The notes under the pieces were generated by a model, which saw only the letters and a program-made list of their open reading frames with translations, made no database searches and had not been told where the DNA came from. From assembly GCA_023333565.1 (NCBI GenBank), contig JAJKFH010003493.1:496001-560000 (forward strand): a stretch of DNA of 64,000 bases, given 5' to 3'. Position numbers and translations under genes: made by a program. This stretch comes from Puffinus mauretanicus (lineage: Eukaryota; Chordata; Aves; Procellariiformes; Procellariidae). This document shows positions 12,295-25,783 of this stretch, one piece after another. Numbering within the stretch: the stretch's first letter is position 1; each line of letters starts with the position of its first letter.

Positions 12295-12330
12295 GCCGCC
12301 GCCGCCGCCGCCGCCGCCGCCGCAGCAGCA
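12295..12330. repeat. (GCC)9(GCA)3 trinucleotide repeat
   Basis: Nine perfect GCC units (12,295-12,321) are followed by three GCA units. The repeat lies in the upstream part of the CpG island. In one frame it would encode Pro or Ala runs, but no supported coding exon covers it. GCC/CGG repeats at promoters are often length-variable. Confidence 0.9.
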
Positions 12331-15300
12331 GGCCCCACGGCCTCTGCCCCGCAGCCACCCGGGCCCAGGTGAGGGCCAGGTGAGGCACCCGCACCCGGGG
12401 GGCAGCCCCACACCTGCCACAAATCCCAGGCGTGCTGGACCTGTGTCAGCACAGCGGTCCCAAATATTTGTCCTCCGATAGACTGAAAGGAAGAGTATGT
12501 CTTGCGACAGTAAGATCACCAGTAAGAAAGTGCGTGAATAACAAAATGTTTCCTCTTGTACACAAATCCCAGCGTTTCTCCTTTTTTTTAATCACTTATT
12601 CCTTTAACACGTCATCAAATTCCTGGGCCTTTCTACAGTGGCTTTGCCTATTTATAAATTTTGGGGGAAAAAAATGTGGGGCAGCAGTTTCTTTTTGTTT
12701 TTATTTAAATCATCAGTAGTATTGCAGCAGGATTGTCAGCTGCTGTATTATCAACCAAATTGCTTCAGAAAAAAAAGAATTATAAAAAGAATTTCTTTAA
12801 AGGGACACTTCTCAAGGCTGGTAGAGCTAAAATTAGACTTGCCAGCTGTGTTTTGGTTTGTGGGCACGTGCTTGCACATGACAGGAACATGGAAATATCA
12901 CGCTTTACTCTGGCAGTTTGCTGTTCTCGTAAGCAGAGGGTTTTGTTATGGATTCCTATAACTGCCCCATAGCTAGTTAGCTCACGAGCAAAAGAAAGCA
13001 GCTGAAAGAAATGGGCAGTGCGGGAAGCCATACACGTGCTCAAAATACTGCCTATATATCTGCGTATACTACACAGATACACTGTGCTTTCATCACCAGG
13101 CATTAATAATTATTAACTATTGGCATTTAGGTACCAGTCCTGTGCCACAAGGTAGGAACAAGGTGCCACTCTTACACAAGTATTTGCCCCGTGTTTCAGG
13201 AGAAAAACCTTTGCAAAACGAGTGCTCTGTTCCCAGAGCACTGTACAGGCATTAACTGGGCGCTCTTGCCCATCCAGAAGAGCACTGTGGAGGGAGCACT
13301 ACCACCGCCCCAGCTTCCAAACCTGCCGAAACAGATTCAGAAGAACGGCCAGGTTGGGTAAACTATCGAGTATTTCCAATTCCTACTGAAGTCCAAACTG
13401 GCCGGTACCGTGTGTTCCCTCGGAAGCTCAGACTAGAGGTGAGAGAAGAAAAAAGATAGGAATGGGAGGAGAAGCCTGCAATTCCCGGCTCCCAGCCCTG
13501 TGGTTTATATTACTGCTCAGCTTTAAATACGCTGTCTCTCATGGTAGTGTGTGATACTCCAGCGATACTCTTGCTTATGCTCTTTTTTCTCCACCCCCCC
13601 TGCTTTCCCCGAGGGTGAAATAGACTGTTTGAGGGTTGGTATCTGCAGAAGTGAACTGTGATTACTTGACGGTACGTGATACTTTGAGCCTGACAACTTT
13701 CAGATTGTTCTTTCAACTGCCAGAATTAAGTTGTTGTGCTTCTCTCCCCACCTTCTCACTTTTCCCTCAGGATATTAACGCAGTTTTTCTTTCTAAGCGG
13801 TTTGCTTGTAGAAGTGGATGTAACCAGGTTTGGGGGAAGAAAGAACCTATGTATACAGGGTGAAACAAAAAAAGAAATACTAAGGAAGTAGAAAACCGCG
13901 CATTCTGACCAAGAGGGCTATCTGAACACGCAAGGTTTGCTGTGGCCATTATTTTAAGTCCAGGAAGGACCATTTTGGCTATGTCACCTGACTACTGCAA
14001 GTATTTCACATCATGCCATAAAATTTCAACACAAGATTTCCACACACCCCCCATCAGACGCACTGGCCGGTAGCGCCAGCAGTTCTCACAACTAGGAAAA
14101 TGTCGGGAGCTGCAGGAGAAGCCAGACTGTTACCTGAGTGGGTAACAGCTCCACCTTCCTCCTGCTCTCTCCCAGCAAAAGTCTTAAATATGCAGATGGT
14201 TTGGATTTCCCTTTTCACCTGTAAACCTGACGAGGTGCTGAGCACTCGGAACAAACAGCAGAGACTGCTCAGCACCTTGCATGATTGAGCCTTCAGAGAT
14301 GCAAGACAGAGTGGAGGCAGCAAAAATAGGAATTCAATATAAAAGAGTGGGGGGCCAAGGGGAGAAGACAGGAGGCAATATAGCATAGCAAAAATGCAAA
14401 TGAACAGCCACAAAAGCAGATTTAGATAGCACACAGCCTCTGAACAAATGCTAGCACTGGAAAATGGAAAATTTCCATTTGCAAAATACAGACATCAAAA
14501 AGATCATCTGTGACTCGGGAGCACACTGTTTAAATAGAATCCCCTTCATTTTCTGGCCTGTGCATTTGAATAACCGAATCCACTTGCAAACTGAAATAGC
14601 AGTTTGCCTCCCGAGTGTTAAGTTTAAATGTTCCTCAAAAGAAAAGACAAGCTGTTCGATCCCAGTGAGCAACAGCAAGCAAACTTCACAACTTTTTTTC
14701 CTCTTGTTGGAGGCCCATTATCAAGCCCAAGCCAGGCCCACTCGCGGGAATCCGGTGAGCCAGCCAAGTCCCAGCGCACCTGCAAAGGCGCTGCTGCCAC
14801 CGGTGTCACCGACCTGGGGAGAGATTCACAAGACAGGCGAGCAATAAGGATCTCTTCAATGGGAAATTTAGAAATGAAATAAAATAAATGGGAACAGATC
14901 AACTGTAAACCAGACAGCCAAATACATTCGAAGGCAGGAGCCCAAAGGATATTAACTCGGCAACAACCAAAGCCGTGGATAAGAAACCTGGAGTTAACTG
15001 ACAGGAAGAAAAAAAGAATGCTTCTCCTGGCAGCCTGAAGAACAGAAATTACGTACGTTTGGATGTATTTTTACCTTTCATAAAATGCAGACTTCTTCAT
15101 TCACAAAAAGTGAGTTAAAAGAAAAAAGTGGACACCTAGTAGGAGAACGTAATTCAGGGGCTCTTCTTCGCTAAAATACAATTCTACATACACTTTTTTC
15201 CTTTTTTGTTTTTTAAATAAGCTTTTTACCTATCCTATGAAAGTCACAGGTAGCAGAATCAGGGAGCAATTCCAACATTTTCTAGCTCCTTGCTCTTGAA

Positions 15301-16449
15301 AAGCAGCAATACGTATTCTAGAAGTATTAACTTTTGACAAAATTATGTCGAAATTGTCTAAGTCAGGACTAGGGAAAATTTGCTCGTTGGCAGCAGAAAT
15401 ACAGCTACCACCACCTAAAGCAATATAATAGGTTAAAGAAAAAAAAAAGAACAACAATTATCTTGGGCTTACATTTTTGACACTGTCTTTCTGCTTTTAT
15501 TCTCTCTATTTACTCATTAAAGCTATTTCAAAGGAGACCACAGTGATGCTTGACAGCTTGTTTACAATGGGTTACAAGAAGAATACTGATTTTATTTCTA
15601 GATCTGTCAGCTCCTTCAGTCCAGGTACCTTAAAACTATATTGATGAACACAGAAGCTTGCTATTTAATAGTTCATTAATCAAGCTGATTTGCCTAAGGA
15701 TAGCTAACTGAATTTCTAACAAGTGATACATCCTGGTGCAACCATCAGTAAAGCATGTGATAACCGTGGAGGAGGTGGGGAAAAAAAGACACAGAGGAAC
15801 AAAACACTTAGCTTAACGACGACAGCATTAAGTGTCTGGGATCGACAAAATCTCTCTGAGGTGGGGGATGCCACCATGTTCTGATGTCCTCTTCTCACAA
15901 GAGACCAAATACCACCGAGGGTGGCTTTCCCCACACACGCACACCTCCCACCTGCATGAAAAATGGGCCAGGTTTGCCCTCCACACTTCAGCACAGCACC
16001 ACAAAGTCTAGAATTAGGCAGAGCTGCAGATGGCCCAGAGTAAATCTGAAAGAGTTAATGTATGAGATTTTGGACAACAGCAAAGGCTTGCCATCTGTCT
16101 GTCATTAGCTTTCATTATTTTTCACTTTATCATCTTCTATCTTAATACTATGGTTCAGGTACTTCCATTGGTCTACTTTTACATAAAGGCCCAATCCTAA
16201 AGGAAATCTTCAGACAGCAGCAGAGTGAAAAATTTTGGGGAAAAGTGAACAACAGTGAACATTCACTGCTACCAACTGTTTGTGTCTTCCATCTGATGTA
16301 ATCTCTTACCTGCACAACCAAATGAAACTAGCAGCCAGTTGTACAGACAGCCCAAAGTTATGCATTAAAGTCCTCTTTCTGCAGATGTTAATGGATACGA
16401 CCAAAGTAAATAATAGTATCTTATTCTTTTGTCTAGAGTCTCTTTCCTA

Positions 16450-16530
16450 CGCATCTCAGAATGCTTTGCAAGCGTTAATTCATTCTGTGATGTGGAAGAG
16501 AATTAAGTAACATAACCAGACAGCGGCGAT
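16450..16530 (+). repeat. MIR-like SINE fossil
   Basis: The stretch with CTCAGAATGCTTTGCAAGCG and TTAATTCATT resembles the MIR/CORE-SINE segment that reads AAGCGCTTTACA then TTAACTCATT in the consensus as I recall it. The following bases (GAATTAAGTAACATAACCAGACAG) loosely match the GTTAAGTAACTTGCCCAAGGTCACACAG part. It is highly diverged and boundaries are approximate. Confidence 0.4.
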
Positions 16531-17742
16531 GCCCCAGTTGTCGCAAAGAACGGTGGGTTCCACTCTCCTCACAAACCCTCATTGCATGGTAAAGGCCGAA
16601 GCAAATACGACTGATGGGAAGAAGGACTGGTATTTCCTTTCAGTTCTGATGGAGATTCATGAGGAGAGAAAGCGGTGCAATGGCAGAGAAATGCAACATG
16701 AAGAAACGGGAGAGGACCATTGACTGTAGTGCATCACTGCTGTACCCTTAAATAGCATCCCACATCAATAATTTAGGGCTTTCAGAAAACACCAGGATTT
16801 TGCACAGGTTAGAAGACATGCCTTTCAAAGGTGATATTTTCTATAGCAGCTCCACATCACAAGTTAGTAAATACTGTGTCTGTTCTTCAGTCTAAACTCT
16901 TAGGATAAAAAGGGCAAACAAACCTCCAAACAGTAAGAGGACTAACGAAGGCCATTTCGCTCTTGCAGCATATTAACTTAATACTACCAGCATTAGACGT
17001 GGTACGATTTCAGAGGGAGAAAATTCTCCACACCCCACCTTCCTCCCTCCAAAGTCCTGCTTACTAGCCACTTTCCCCACCCTCTGTTTACTTAAAATCA
17101 GATTGTAATCAGGGAAGATGAGATTTTTTTTCGTAAGGAAGTTTATTTCTGAAGGTAATGGGGAGACGTAAATATGCCGCCTGTTTACTGAGACTCATAA
17201 ACACATAAGAACACAGGCAATTAATTGTCACTGAGAGAGTTCCAGCGAACATGGCAAATCCTAGCTTTTTAGGGCACATTTAACTAAATGTTCACCCATC
17301 ATGTACTGAATTACTTAGTGAGATATTAATTTTGTGCTCCAGCTGAGGGTAATCACAGAACAAACTGGCATTATTCAAGTTGCTCTATGAAATTACAGCG
17401 AGGGTAAGCTTAAGAACAAAGGCCAGCAGGAGTCAAGCCTCTCAACTTGAAAGGAATTATCTTTTCCTCTAATTGAAGTGAGGGTTGTTTTGTTTTTTCT
17501 TTCCTTCCTCTTGCTAAATTTCCGACAACGTTCCTTGGCAGAAGGTCTCCTTGCAATGGGGCTATTGTGGTTAAAGCCCAGGAGCAGGAGCTCATCTGCC
17601 TGGGAAAGTTTACCGACGTAATTGCACCAGCATCCTCCACTACAGCTGGAGATATACCCGCGTAACGCCTCCTGTGGGCATTCTTACCCGGGAGCGATTA
17701 CGCTGGTAAATGCCCCTATTTACGTAAGCCCAGAAAGACTAG

Positions 17743-17815
17743 AGGTCTGGGTCCTGTTTTCCTGCTGGTGCTGCCCCTGACCTACGCCGTGACCTTGGAC
17801 AAACCGCTTCTCCTT
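17743..17815 (-). repeat. MIR-like SINE fossil (antisense)
   Basis: On the plus strand GGTCTGGGTCCTG, GCTGGTGCTGCC and GTGACCTTGGACAAACCGCTTCTCC follow the order of the MIR consensus complement: GGGTTCGAATCC, GGCTCTGCCAC, then GTGACCTTGGGCAAGTCACTTAACC. The element is therefore in minus orientation. Only the central part is recognisable. Confidence 0.5.
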
Positions 17816-20800
17816 CTCCATCCCTTCTGGCTCTGTCTCACGAGCTTCGACTGGAGGCTCTTTGTGGCGAGAACAATCTCCATGTTTTTACAGTACCACA
17901 GGGGAACCTCGATTTTGGTAGGGCACCAAAACAACACATCATCAGAAATCTGTAATAATGTATGTAAACAGCTTGTTCTTCCACCATCCAGACAGCTGCT
18001 GTTAGAGAACTCACAGGCTGTGGCATTTTTTTTCATGGGAAAAAGTTAACAATAGGCAAGAATAGAGGGTCATCTCAGGCTACATTCCATCACTATCAAA
18101 TATAATACTTTCTGCTTTCTCCAAACTTATCCTCCCCAGCATGCCAAGACACATTTCTTCTTGTCTCTTTCATATCTGGCAGGCTTATTTGCCCACTAAA
18201 TAACCCTTCATCTAATGCTGGCTGTAAGTAAGGCCTGAAGGAGCCTTTGGTAATAATTTCTATTTCATCTGCTAATAGACACCCTTCTAAAATGCAGTAC
18301 AATTATGGCACTATCCTTGCAATTTAGCCCAAAACTTCATTCAAAAGTGTTTGTAAAAATAACTTTTCATTATGACTACTGCAGATTTTATGGCCTTCAT
18401 GAAATCTCAAAATATGGCCTTTTTTTTCAGTTTAGTTCAAATTTTGTTTTTTTATTTTATTTTTTTCATATAAATTCTGCCTTAACCCAGCTGCAATTAA
18501 AATTTCGCTACTTGGTCACCCTGAAAAAGGAAAAATCAAAGTCTAAAAAAAAGTCTATAACATGTTTTCAAAAATATCTTAAGCAAAAATTCTCTTTTTT
18601 CTCTACACATGTAGGAAAATATTGTTTAGGAATTATACAGATGAAATACCACTATTTAAATCAGTCTCTAGGGAAATGTGTTCATCAGTTCTTTGTTTTT
18701 AATTGAAATTCATGACTGGGAAAAGCAATCTGCACTTTAGCTTGCACTGATAAGCCCCACAGTAATTCAGAGTCTATTCAGTCCGAAGTATTTTATAAAT
18801 AAAGAAAAAACACAGGTTATGAAAAACTGTAATCTTCAACCGTAAAAAAATGCTATTCTTCTTCTTTTCACCTAAACACAATCGGGAAGTGAAGTGGAAA
18901 GCACATAAAAACACTTACTAGGACCTCTAGTGCCTTGTTATCAACGTGTAAAGCTTCCCCGTGACATTACAAGAAAAATTATAAGTGTCCACTAAATATG
19001 GAATCAAAAGATTGCGCATAACGATTCCCAACAGAGGGGGAATTTCCGGCTCTCAAATTCTGTCTCGCCCAGATAGGGAGAAAATGCATAGCAAATGGAG
19101 AAGTACAGACCTCGGAGTTGGGTAAAAAGTTCCACATGCAGGTAAGCTAGAGACTCGAACCAATTCTCCATTTTTCAAATCAGTTCACTCTTTTATAGGG
19201 ATAATGGCATTTTTTGTAATGGACAGCTTCCATTTACCACAGAACCAATGCAACCTGCCGTGCAAAATCAAACCTTATGTCACGCCAGATTACTGTCCAT
19301 CATAACCAAAGAAAATGTATTGAACTGAATATATTTGGTTCAGGAAATCTGTATTTTGTCAGCTGCAGTATAGCTCATTGTCCATTAAACAGTACCAAGC
19401 CCATTCTGAACAGAGCACACTGTAGAAATGCTTAACCTCCCAATCCTATACTTGTCAACTTCCCAGAACAAAAGGGAGGGTGATACCTGACATCTAACAA
19501 AAACAGAGTTAGGACTGCCACTTTCCTGTACCAGAGAAATTCTTTGGGTAAGAGACCATTTATTTCCTGCAAACAGACAAATGCTAATTATAGCTCAAAT
19601 CTTCCCTCTTTTTTTCCTCCAGCATTTTTTTTCTTTTCCTTCCTCCCTTCCCCGGTGCATCTTTTCTTCAGTCTTGTTCCTCAAATATCTTTTGCCTTCA
19701 AAAAAAATCTCATCAAATCTCTACATTCTCCTTCATCTAAAAGTTATCTGCTTTGAGAATAATTTGCCTGCCTTCTTTTATATATTCCAGCTGGAGTTTT
19801 TAATAAAGCACAGGATCTCAAGGCTACTGTATTTTTATTAGGAGATGGTGGAAACTTTATAATGATTTCTATTCACATTCAGCAAATGCTCTTCCCTATT
19901 GTTCTACCCTATTCACCTCTCCCAACATCCTATTCCCAAATCGTTTTTACTCTGTAATCCTTCATCCGTTTTGTCTCCTCTTCATTCCTGTCCCCACCTA
20001 ACCCCTATCTTGCCAGCACAACTACTTTCCTTTTCTTAACCTTTTCTCCATTTTTTTTTGGTTGCCCTGATTCCTCAGTCACAAATGGTTTAGGCTCCAC
20101 TGATATTTTCTTACTTATGCCACAGTTCTTTGAATGCAGAACGAAAACATTTGGGGCGGAGGGGGCGAATAGATACCACTGAGCTATTCTTTTTAACTTG
20201 GAAATCCATCCTGCTAGAAGGGAGGAGAAAGCACTGCGTGCCATAAACATCTAAATTCATGTCAGCCGAGGTGCCTCAGCAGGGTTGTGGACAGAGTTAG
20301 GGAGTTTTAAACGTAGTAGAAGGTGAGGGTATTAAGTTCATTAATAGGGGAAGAATTGGATCTCATAAACTGGGGATCCAATCAATCTCACCTCTTACTG
20401 ACTTCTTTTCAATAAAGGGATTTAAAGAAGTTTCTGCTAGGTATAGATGTACACAGCTTCCCTTCTCCTCACAATTGCAAGTTGCACACCCCTGACATCA
20501 ACACGCTTGTCTTTTCAGGATCCTACAGCAGCAAAATATATCAGCTTAAAAACATAAAAACAGTCTTTGCCAAAGATTTCTCACCTCCCATACAACAGGG
20601 TAAGAATGACAAGGAGAAAACACTAAAAGCGAGTAAGAGTGAAATACTAATCTTTTGATACAGTTTTCCAACTGAAATACTGACACAAATTCAGCTTGCA
20701 GATAATTTGTGGTTTGGCCATTTGGTACATTCCCACCACAAAAAGGTAGATGTGCCTGTACTGTTGAAGAGGTTGTAGGAGTGAAAAAACCAAAACTTAA

Positions 20801-22159
20801 TTTCATTTAATTTGGGAGTTGTATTTTAGCAATAGATATTTCTTTGTGCTAGTCATCTTATTTGAATGTTTTACCAGAAGGGCCAGTAGTGTTTTGTCAC
20901 CATGGGGGTTTGACATTTCCCATGATATCAGACGTCCATTTGAGTGAACTACTGGTTTGTCAGAGCTCTACCATTTCAGCTGAGTATTTCCATCCTGTAG
21001 ATCACATCCTCCCTTTGAATTCATGGTGAGAGATTTCAGTCAAACCCTTTGTCCTTTTCTTGTTTCTCAAGAAAGATATGAGGTTTTTTTCCTGTGTTGG
21101 AATAAAGTGGTGCCAAATGTAGGCAAAAATGTCCAAGCTCATCCAGCTTCTTCTCCTTGGACAGTGGCTGGAAGGAGCCCAAAGGAAGGCAAGGTTTCTT
21201 ACTATATGAGGAAGAGGGACCTGAAATTTGGCCAGATGGGTGACTCTTCCTGCTAGGGATGTGCCTTTTGCCTTTCTTGTGAAAAACTTTCCAGATTTGG
21301 CCACATGAGAAACATTTGAAATCGCATAGTCCCTGCATGCTCAGCAAATACCTCCCTGGAGTTTCTATACCCGCTTCCCTCCCAGCTCTGCAGACAGACA
21401 GGGAACGGCATCTACCCGCATCTTAGCTGTGGGGAAGCGTGCGCACAGAAAGAGGAGCTGCGCAGAGCAGCGCTGGTCTCACCTGAGCAGCACAGCACGA
21501 GGCGTGGATCGCAGACATGGCAGGAGATGCTGGCACCTAACTCTGGTAGTACTGTGGGGTATTGCATTATTTTTGCAATTACGATACTGCTGCGGTGTTG
21601 GGGTATTGCCCATCACTCACTGAGATGAGGAGCTGTGGAGGAGGGAGCACAAAAGGAGACTGAAGAGTAAAAGGGGGATACGCCTAGGTTATAGGGGGAG
21701 ACAAGGACAATACATCAAGGCACTGGTGCTGTAAAAGGAGTCCAGGGTGAGCAAGTATTACAGTCTAGAGTGGAGAAGAATCAAATGGGGAGCTGGAAAT
21801 ACCTGTGCAAAATGGCACATGAGATTAAGAATCAAGTAAAATTAAAAATGAAAAAGCAGCAGCGATGGCAACCAGGTAGTTAAGAAGAGCTGAATTGATT
21901 TGAGAGGCTAGACAGGACAAGAGAGGAGCCAAAATGGGCAAGAGTGGAAGGGCCAGAGATATGTATGAGGAAAGAAGAGGACAGCCCTTCTCCTCCGCAT
22001 CCTGGCTGTAAACCCCAAATTCCTGACGTTGACTACTCCTCTGTTGTCAACAAAAATCATCTACGCCCAGCTGCAAAGTGATCCAGCCCCAGACTCTCTC
22101 CATGTCTCTGTGATAAATAGAAAGATTTCAACCTTGCTGACAATCCATTTGTCAATATG

Positions 22160-22450
22160 CCATGGGATGGCATTTTCAGGTTCTTTTTTTTAACAGCTAA
22201 AACCTTTTTCACACTTAAATTAAATTAAAAGAACAAGGGGGAAAATTCCATGTGATCCCACATTTAAGGTTAATGAGTAATGAGATAATTATAATGAATA
22301 ATAAAAAGATAATGAGTGTTCACAGAGAAGCCCATTACAACTGCATAGACAACCATTACTCTGTAATTTTATACCTTTTGAACACTTGACTTTGCAACCT
22401 TAATGCTTTTTTAACATTGTTTTTGCCTGTGTAATGATATATAACAATCT
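22160..22450. promoter_or_regulatory. AT-rich candidate conserved element with a TAAT cluster
   Basis: This stretch has six TAAT cores, the homeodomain recognition core, within 43 bases (22,271-22,313), flanked by long non-repetitive AT-rich sequence. Dense clusters of TAAT in gene-poor DNA next to a developmental gene are typical of conserved enhancers. Conservation itself cannot be checked here, so the enhancer reading is inference; the TAAT cluster is directly visible. Confidence 0.35.
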
Positions 22451-23247
22451 CCAGACACCATCTGCAGTCTTCATATTTCCTTGATCTCTTTCAAACAAAT
22501 TTTAGTACTGGGTATGAGAAGAGGCAAGTGATTACCTCATTGAGCAACAGCCAGGAGACAGAGAGGGATGCATTTGGTTGTTTCCTCTCTGCACGTTCAT
22601 AATTCCTATCTCAACAGCTGGGACCACGCTACAAGCTCTTGGGCTTGGTTTGTCTGCTTTAAAGCCTCTGCATTTATGGCAGTTCTGTCAAAATTTCTTG
22701 ATTCTACTGTTTGCTTCTCCCATTGGTCTAACAACCGAACCCCAGTTAATGAGGCTTCAGGACACAATTAAATATTTAATGGTTCAGTTAGGGTTGTGGC
22801 CAAGAGCTACATCAACCATCAACCATTTTCTTGATTCCTTTTCATCTGACACTGTGCTGATTACTTTAGTTGTACGTGCTGTCCTTCACTGCTGGACCCC
22901 TGCTTAGACATGGTACTAGGCACATTCTTTTAATTGGAAAGAGGCATTACACGCTTACAGACTATCATCATATTTCAAGTTTACTGCTAGGAAAAGCCAA
23001 TATTAATAAGGGTTGCTTTTGCATTTCTTCAGGCGTTACATATTTTGGCTGCAAATGTCAGCTCTTAGCAAGTCCTTAGCTCTTGTTTCCGAAGTATCAT
23101 AATACTAATAAATGCCCCATAGCACTGTCCCAACTCCTTGTCCTTCTAGCAACTCTGGGTCACCTTACAGCCACTGCAAGTCCCTAAACATCTGCATCAT
23201 TCAGACTGGAATACTAATGTGTACCGTGTAGCAACCATCACTATACT

Positions 23248-23269
23248 ACCTGCATGCTTATATGCAGGT
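23248..23269. repeat. Short hairpin, 8-bp perfect arms
   Basis: ACCTGCAT and ATGCAGGT are exact reverse complements around the 6-base loop GCTTAT. The hairpin is isolated, with no T-tract to suggest a terminator-like role. Confidence 0.6.
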
Positions 23270-24019
23270 GGTTCTTGTGGCAGCTGAGATTTCTATTTGC
23301 AATAAAAGAAAAAAAACTGTTTGCAGTAAAGAGCAGACACTTTGGGGGACCAGCTCAGTGACTCAACTACCTGTGGAGCACACGTTCTCATTTTCACCCG
23401 CATGACCCTAAAGCAGTCATTGCAGTCTGAGTGGAAAAGGGGAGTTAACACTAAATAATATTAGATAAGAGCCAATCTCTACTCAGCACTCTTCAAACAG
23501 CAAGAGAAACATGTCTTAGGTGTAAAGTGAGAGATCAAGTAGGAGGAAACAGTAGTGAAGAACGACAGGGCAAATGAAAGACCCTCTCTGCATGCCTCTC
23601 TGAATTGGTCTTTTCTATTATTAAGTTCTGGGCTATAAGAGAAAGGTGACAGAGATCCCGTGCTCTCACTCTGACAGCAAGTCATTCACTTGTTCTTCAA
23701 CATTACAAAGAGCAGCATATGAACCTCACAGTATTTACATCTCTAATTTTATGCAATAATTTAGTTGCCTCCTCCTTACATGAAGGAAACACCATAACAC
23801 CTAATTCAAGAGCTAGCCTTGTAACAGCACTAACCAGCAAGGCAAAAAAAAATCAGGATACTTAGTTGTATAACTCCTATAAAGATGAATGAAAACAGAG
23901 ACTCTAAATTCCAATGTGCTGCTTTGAAAAGGACCGTCTCTGAACCGATATGATGGACAGCTTTCTATATACAAACACTTATACACACGTAACCCATGAT
24001 CCAAGTAGGCCGGTAGATG

Positions 24020-24320
24020 ACAGGGTGCCATTGCACACTTCGGTCCCACAGGACTGTCTGGAAGCCGTTTGACCTGGTTCAGCGGAACTGTCTCTTAAAA
24101 CATCGCAACCGTTTCCTGAACCAGCTATTAAAAACCACTTCCAGCAGCGGACTGTGCAAGCTGCACACCCTGCCGCTCGCTCCGTCTCCCCTAGGAGCCA
24201 CAACGCCTGTGGCTCTGCTCGGTGTGTGGCTCCGGTATGCCTCCAGCGCCCAGTCCCCAGCTCTGGCCTCCTCCTTCGAGCTGGCGGTTGTTGCACATCT
24301 GCCAGCATGAATACCAGTTC
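24020..24320. other. Small CpG-enriched block in AT-rich flank
   Basis: This 300-base block is GC-richer than its surroundings and holds many CpG sites (CTTCGG, CAGCGG, CATCGCAACCG, GCCGCTCGCTCCG, GGCTCCGG, CAGCGCCC, TTCGAGCTGGCGG). Frames of about 90-110 codons are open on both strands, as expected in CpG-rich DNA with few stops. None is recognised. It could be a minor promoter, an enhancer or an old insertion. Confidence 0.4.
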
Positions 24321-25783
24321 CTTTTGGCCGGCAAAGAGGTGTCATACCAAGCCCGGGATTTCTGGAATATGATACTAGGATTTCTACATTAGCCTGATGG
24401 AGTTTCTAAATTTCCACCTGAGTCGCTTTATATAACACAACAGAAAGCATATTAAAAGACGAGTTGCAAAGTAAACAGCCAAAATTTCTGGAGTACCAGA
24501 ATTAAGACTGCTTATTCCACCTTAACTACCCCCTTGAGCCTCTTCGTTGGAATAAAATCTGCAGAATTACATCTAATTCTAATGTGAGGCACCCCTGCCT
24601 TGTTCTCAGTGTTGGATGGGCATTGCTAAACAAATGACAAAATATTTCAAATTTTATTTTCTCATCACTTCTTAATACCATACCATGTTTACTGTACAGC
24701 ATTCAAACTCTGCTCTGAAGACAGAATTATTAATGTTTGCATAGACTTTCGAGCAGGTGTTTTTCACTACAGTGACAGCGTGCTTTATAACACATGTAAA
24801 TTTATCTTCCTAACAGGAGAATAGAGATAGAGAACTATGTTCATCTCCAGTTAACAGGTAGGCAACTAAGGCAAAATCAACTAAAAAGTCAGCACTGGGT
24901 TTTGGTGCACATTTTGAGGAAGGGCCTACATTTTCAGAATACTGGGCATCATATGGCAGAGTCCAGCTCAAAGCCCACCAGGAGAGATACGCTCATTGGT
25001 CCCAACTCATATGTAAACTGAGGGCTTCCAGTAAGCCACCCCTGCCATGGCTCCTCCACAACATGAAAACCTGCAGCTCCTTCTCAAACAGGCCTCGGCC
25101 ACCAAGCTAACAGAACAACCGGCAGCAACAAGACCTGCCTGTCCTCCCCTGTGGGGTCAGCCCACCGAACTGCAGCAGCGAGCCCCGTGGATGTCCCACT
25201 GAGCCTTGGCAGGCGGGTACAGCTCCAAGCCTCGGACCCGCATGCTAATCTCAATCTTCTTGCTCAGTAAACTTAATCCTACTCTTACAGCAACTGAAAA
25301 GAAAGATTTTTAATGGGAAAGGATGGGAAACTTTAACAATAAGGAGTTCCATCAATCCTTTTCTATATATAAAATTAATGATACTGAATTGTAAAATTAT
25401 CAGAGAATGAAGCAATAATTTTACGAAATAGAGAGCTAAAATAGACTCCAAAGGATTAACATCCAGAGTAGATTATCCCCTCCATACTAAATTGGGTAAT
25501 GGATTTCTCTGAATAGGGTATTTCTTTGTAGCAGAAGCATGAGATTCTCTTTTTAAAAAGATCTCGAGTATCTTACTTTACATACGCCTTTTGTTTTCTT
25601 TTGCTATTTGCTACAGTCATTTAGAAGCAGTGATCTTGACTGATGACACAGGCGCATATTCTTGTGGAGATGTCTTAATATAATGGGGAGGAACACACAA
25701 GCCACACGTCATCTTGTTCAGAAAGAGAGAGCAGAGGATTTCTGGTAGCTAATGGAGTACAGTGGGACTCAAGTAAGCAAAAA

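Larger units (their letters stand above)
11100..12460. promoter_or_regulatory. RBMS3: CpG island over the RBMS3 promoter
   Basis: This is the only long GC-rich, CpG-dense block in the window. It has many CGCG, GCCGCC and CCGCCC strings, several of them resembling SP1-type GGGCGG sites. It starts just upstream of the RBMS3 start codon and covers the region where a promoter is expected. Both flanks fall quickly back to AT-rich sequence. Developmentally regulated genes such as RBMS3 commonly have CpG-island promoters. Divergent transcription on the plus strand would be typical of such an island but cannot be shown here. The island is interrupted by an A37 tract, a T25 tract and a GCC repeat, which are listed separately. 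Confidence 0.85.
12461..22160. other. Upstream flank of RBMS3, proximal part
   Basis: No exon was recognised between the CpG island and about 22.2 kb. The sequence is AT-rich with ordinary short open frames on both strands. It contains two MIR-like fossils (16.45 and 17.74 kb, listed separately) and scattered T-rich tracts such as those near 18.4 kb and 19.6 kb. The longest frame (18,305-18,706, plus strand) is T/F/K-rich and looks like chance in AT-rich DNA. Confidence 0.6.

Noticed and set aside
12145..12519. 124-codon minus-strand frame with a poly-Gly run
   Set aside because: The Gly run is just the GCC repeat. No splice context or recognisable peptide was found.
18305..18706. 133-codon frame on the plus strand
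   Set aside because: Phe/Lys/Ser-rich translation of AT-rich DNA with T runs; no domain.
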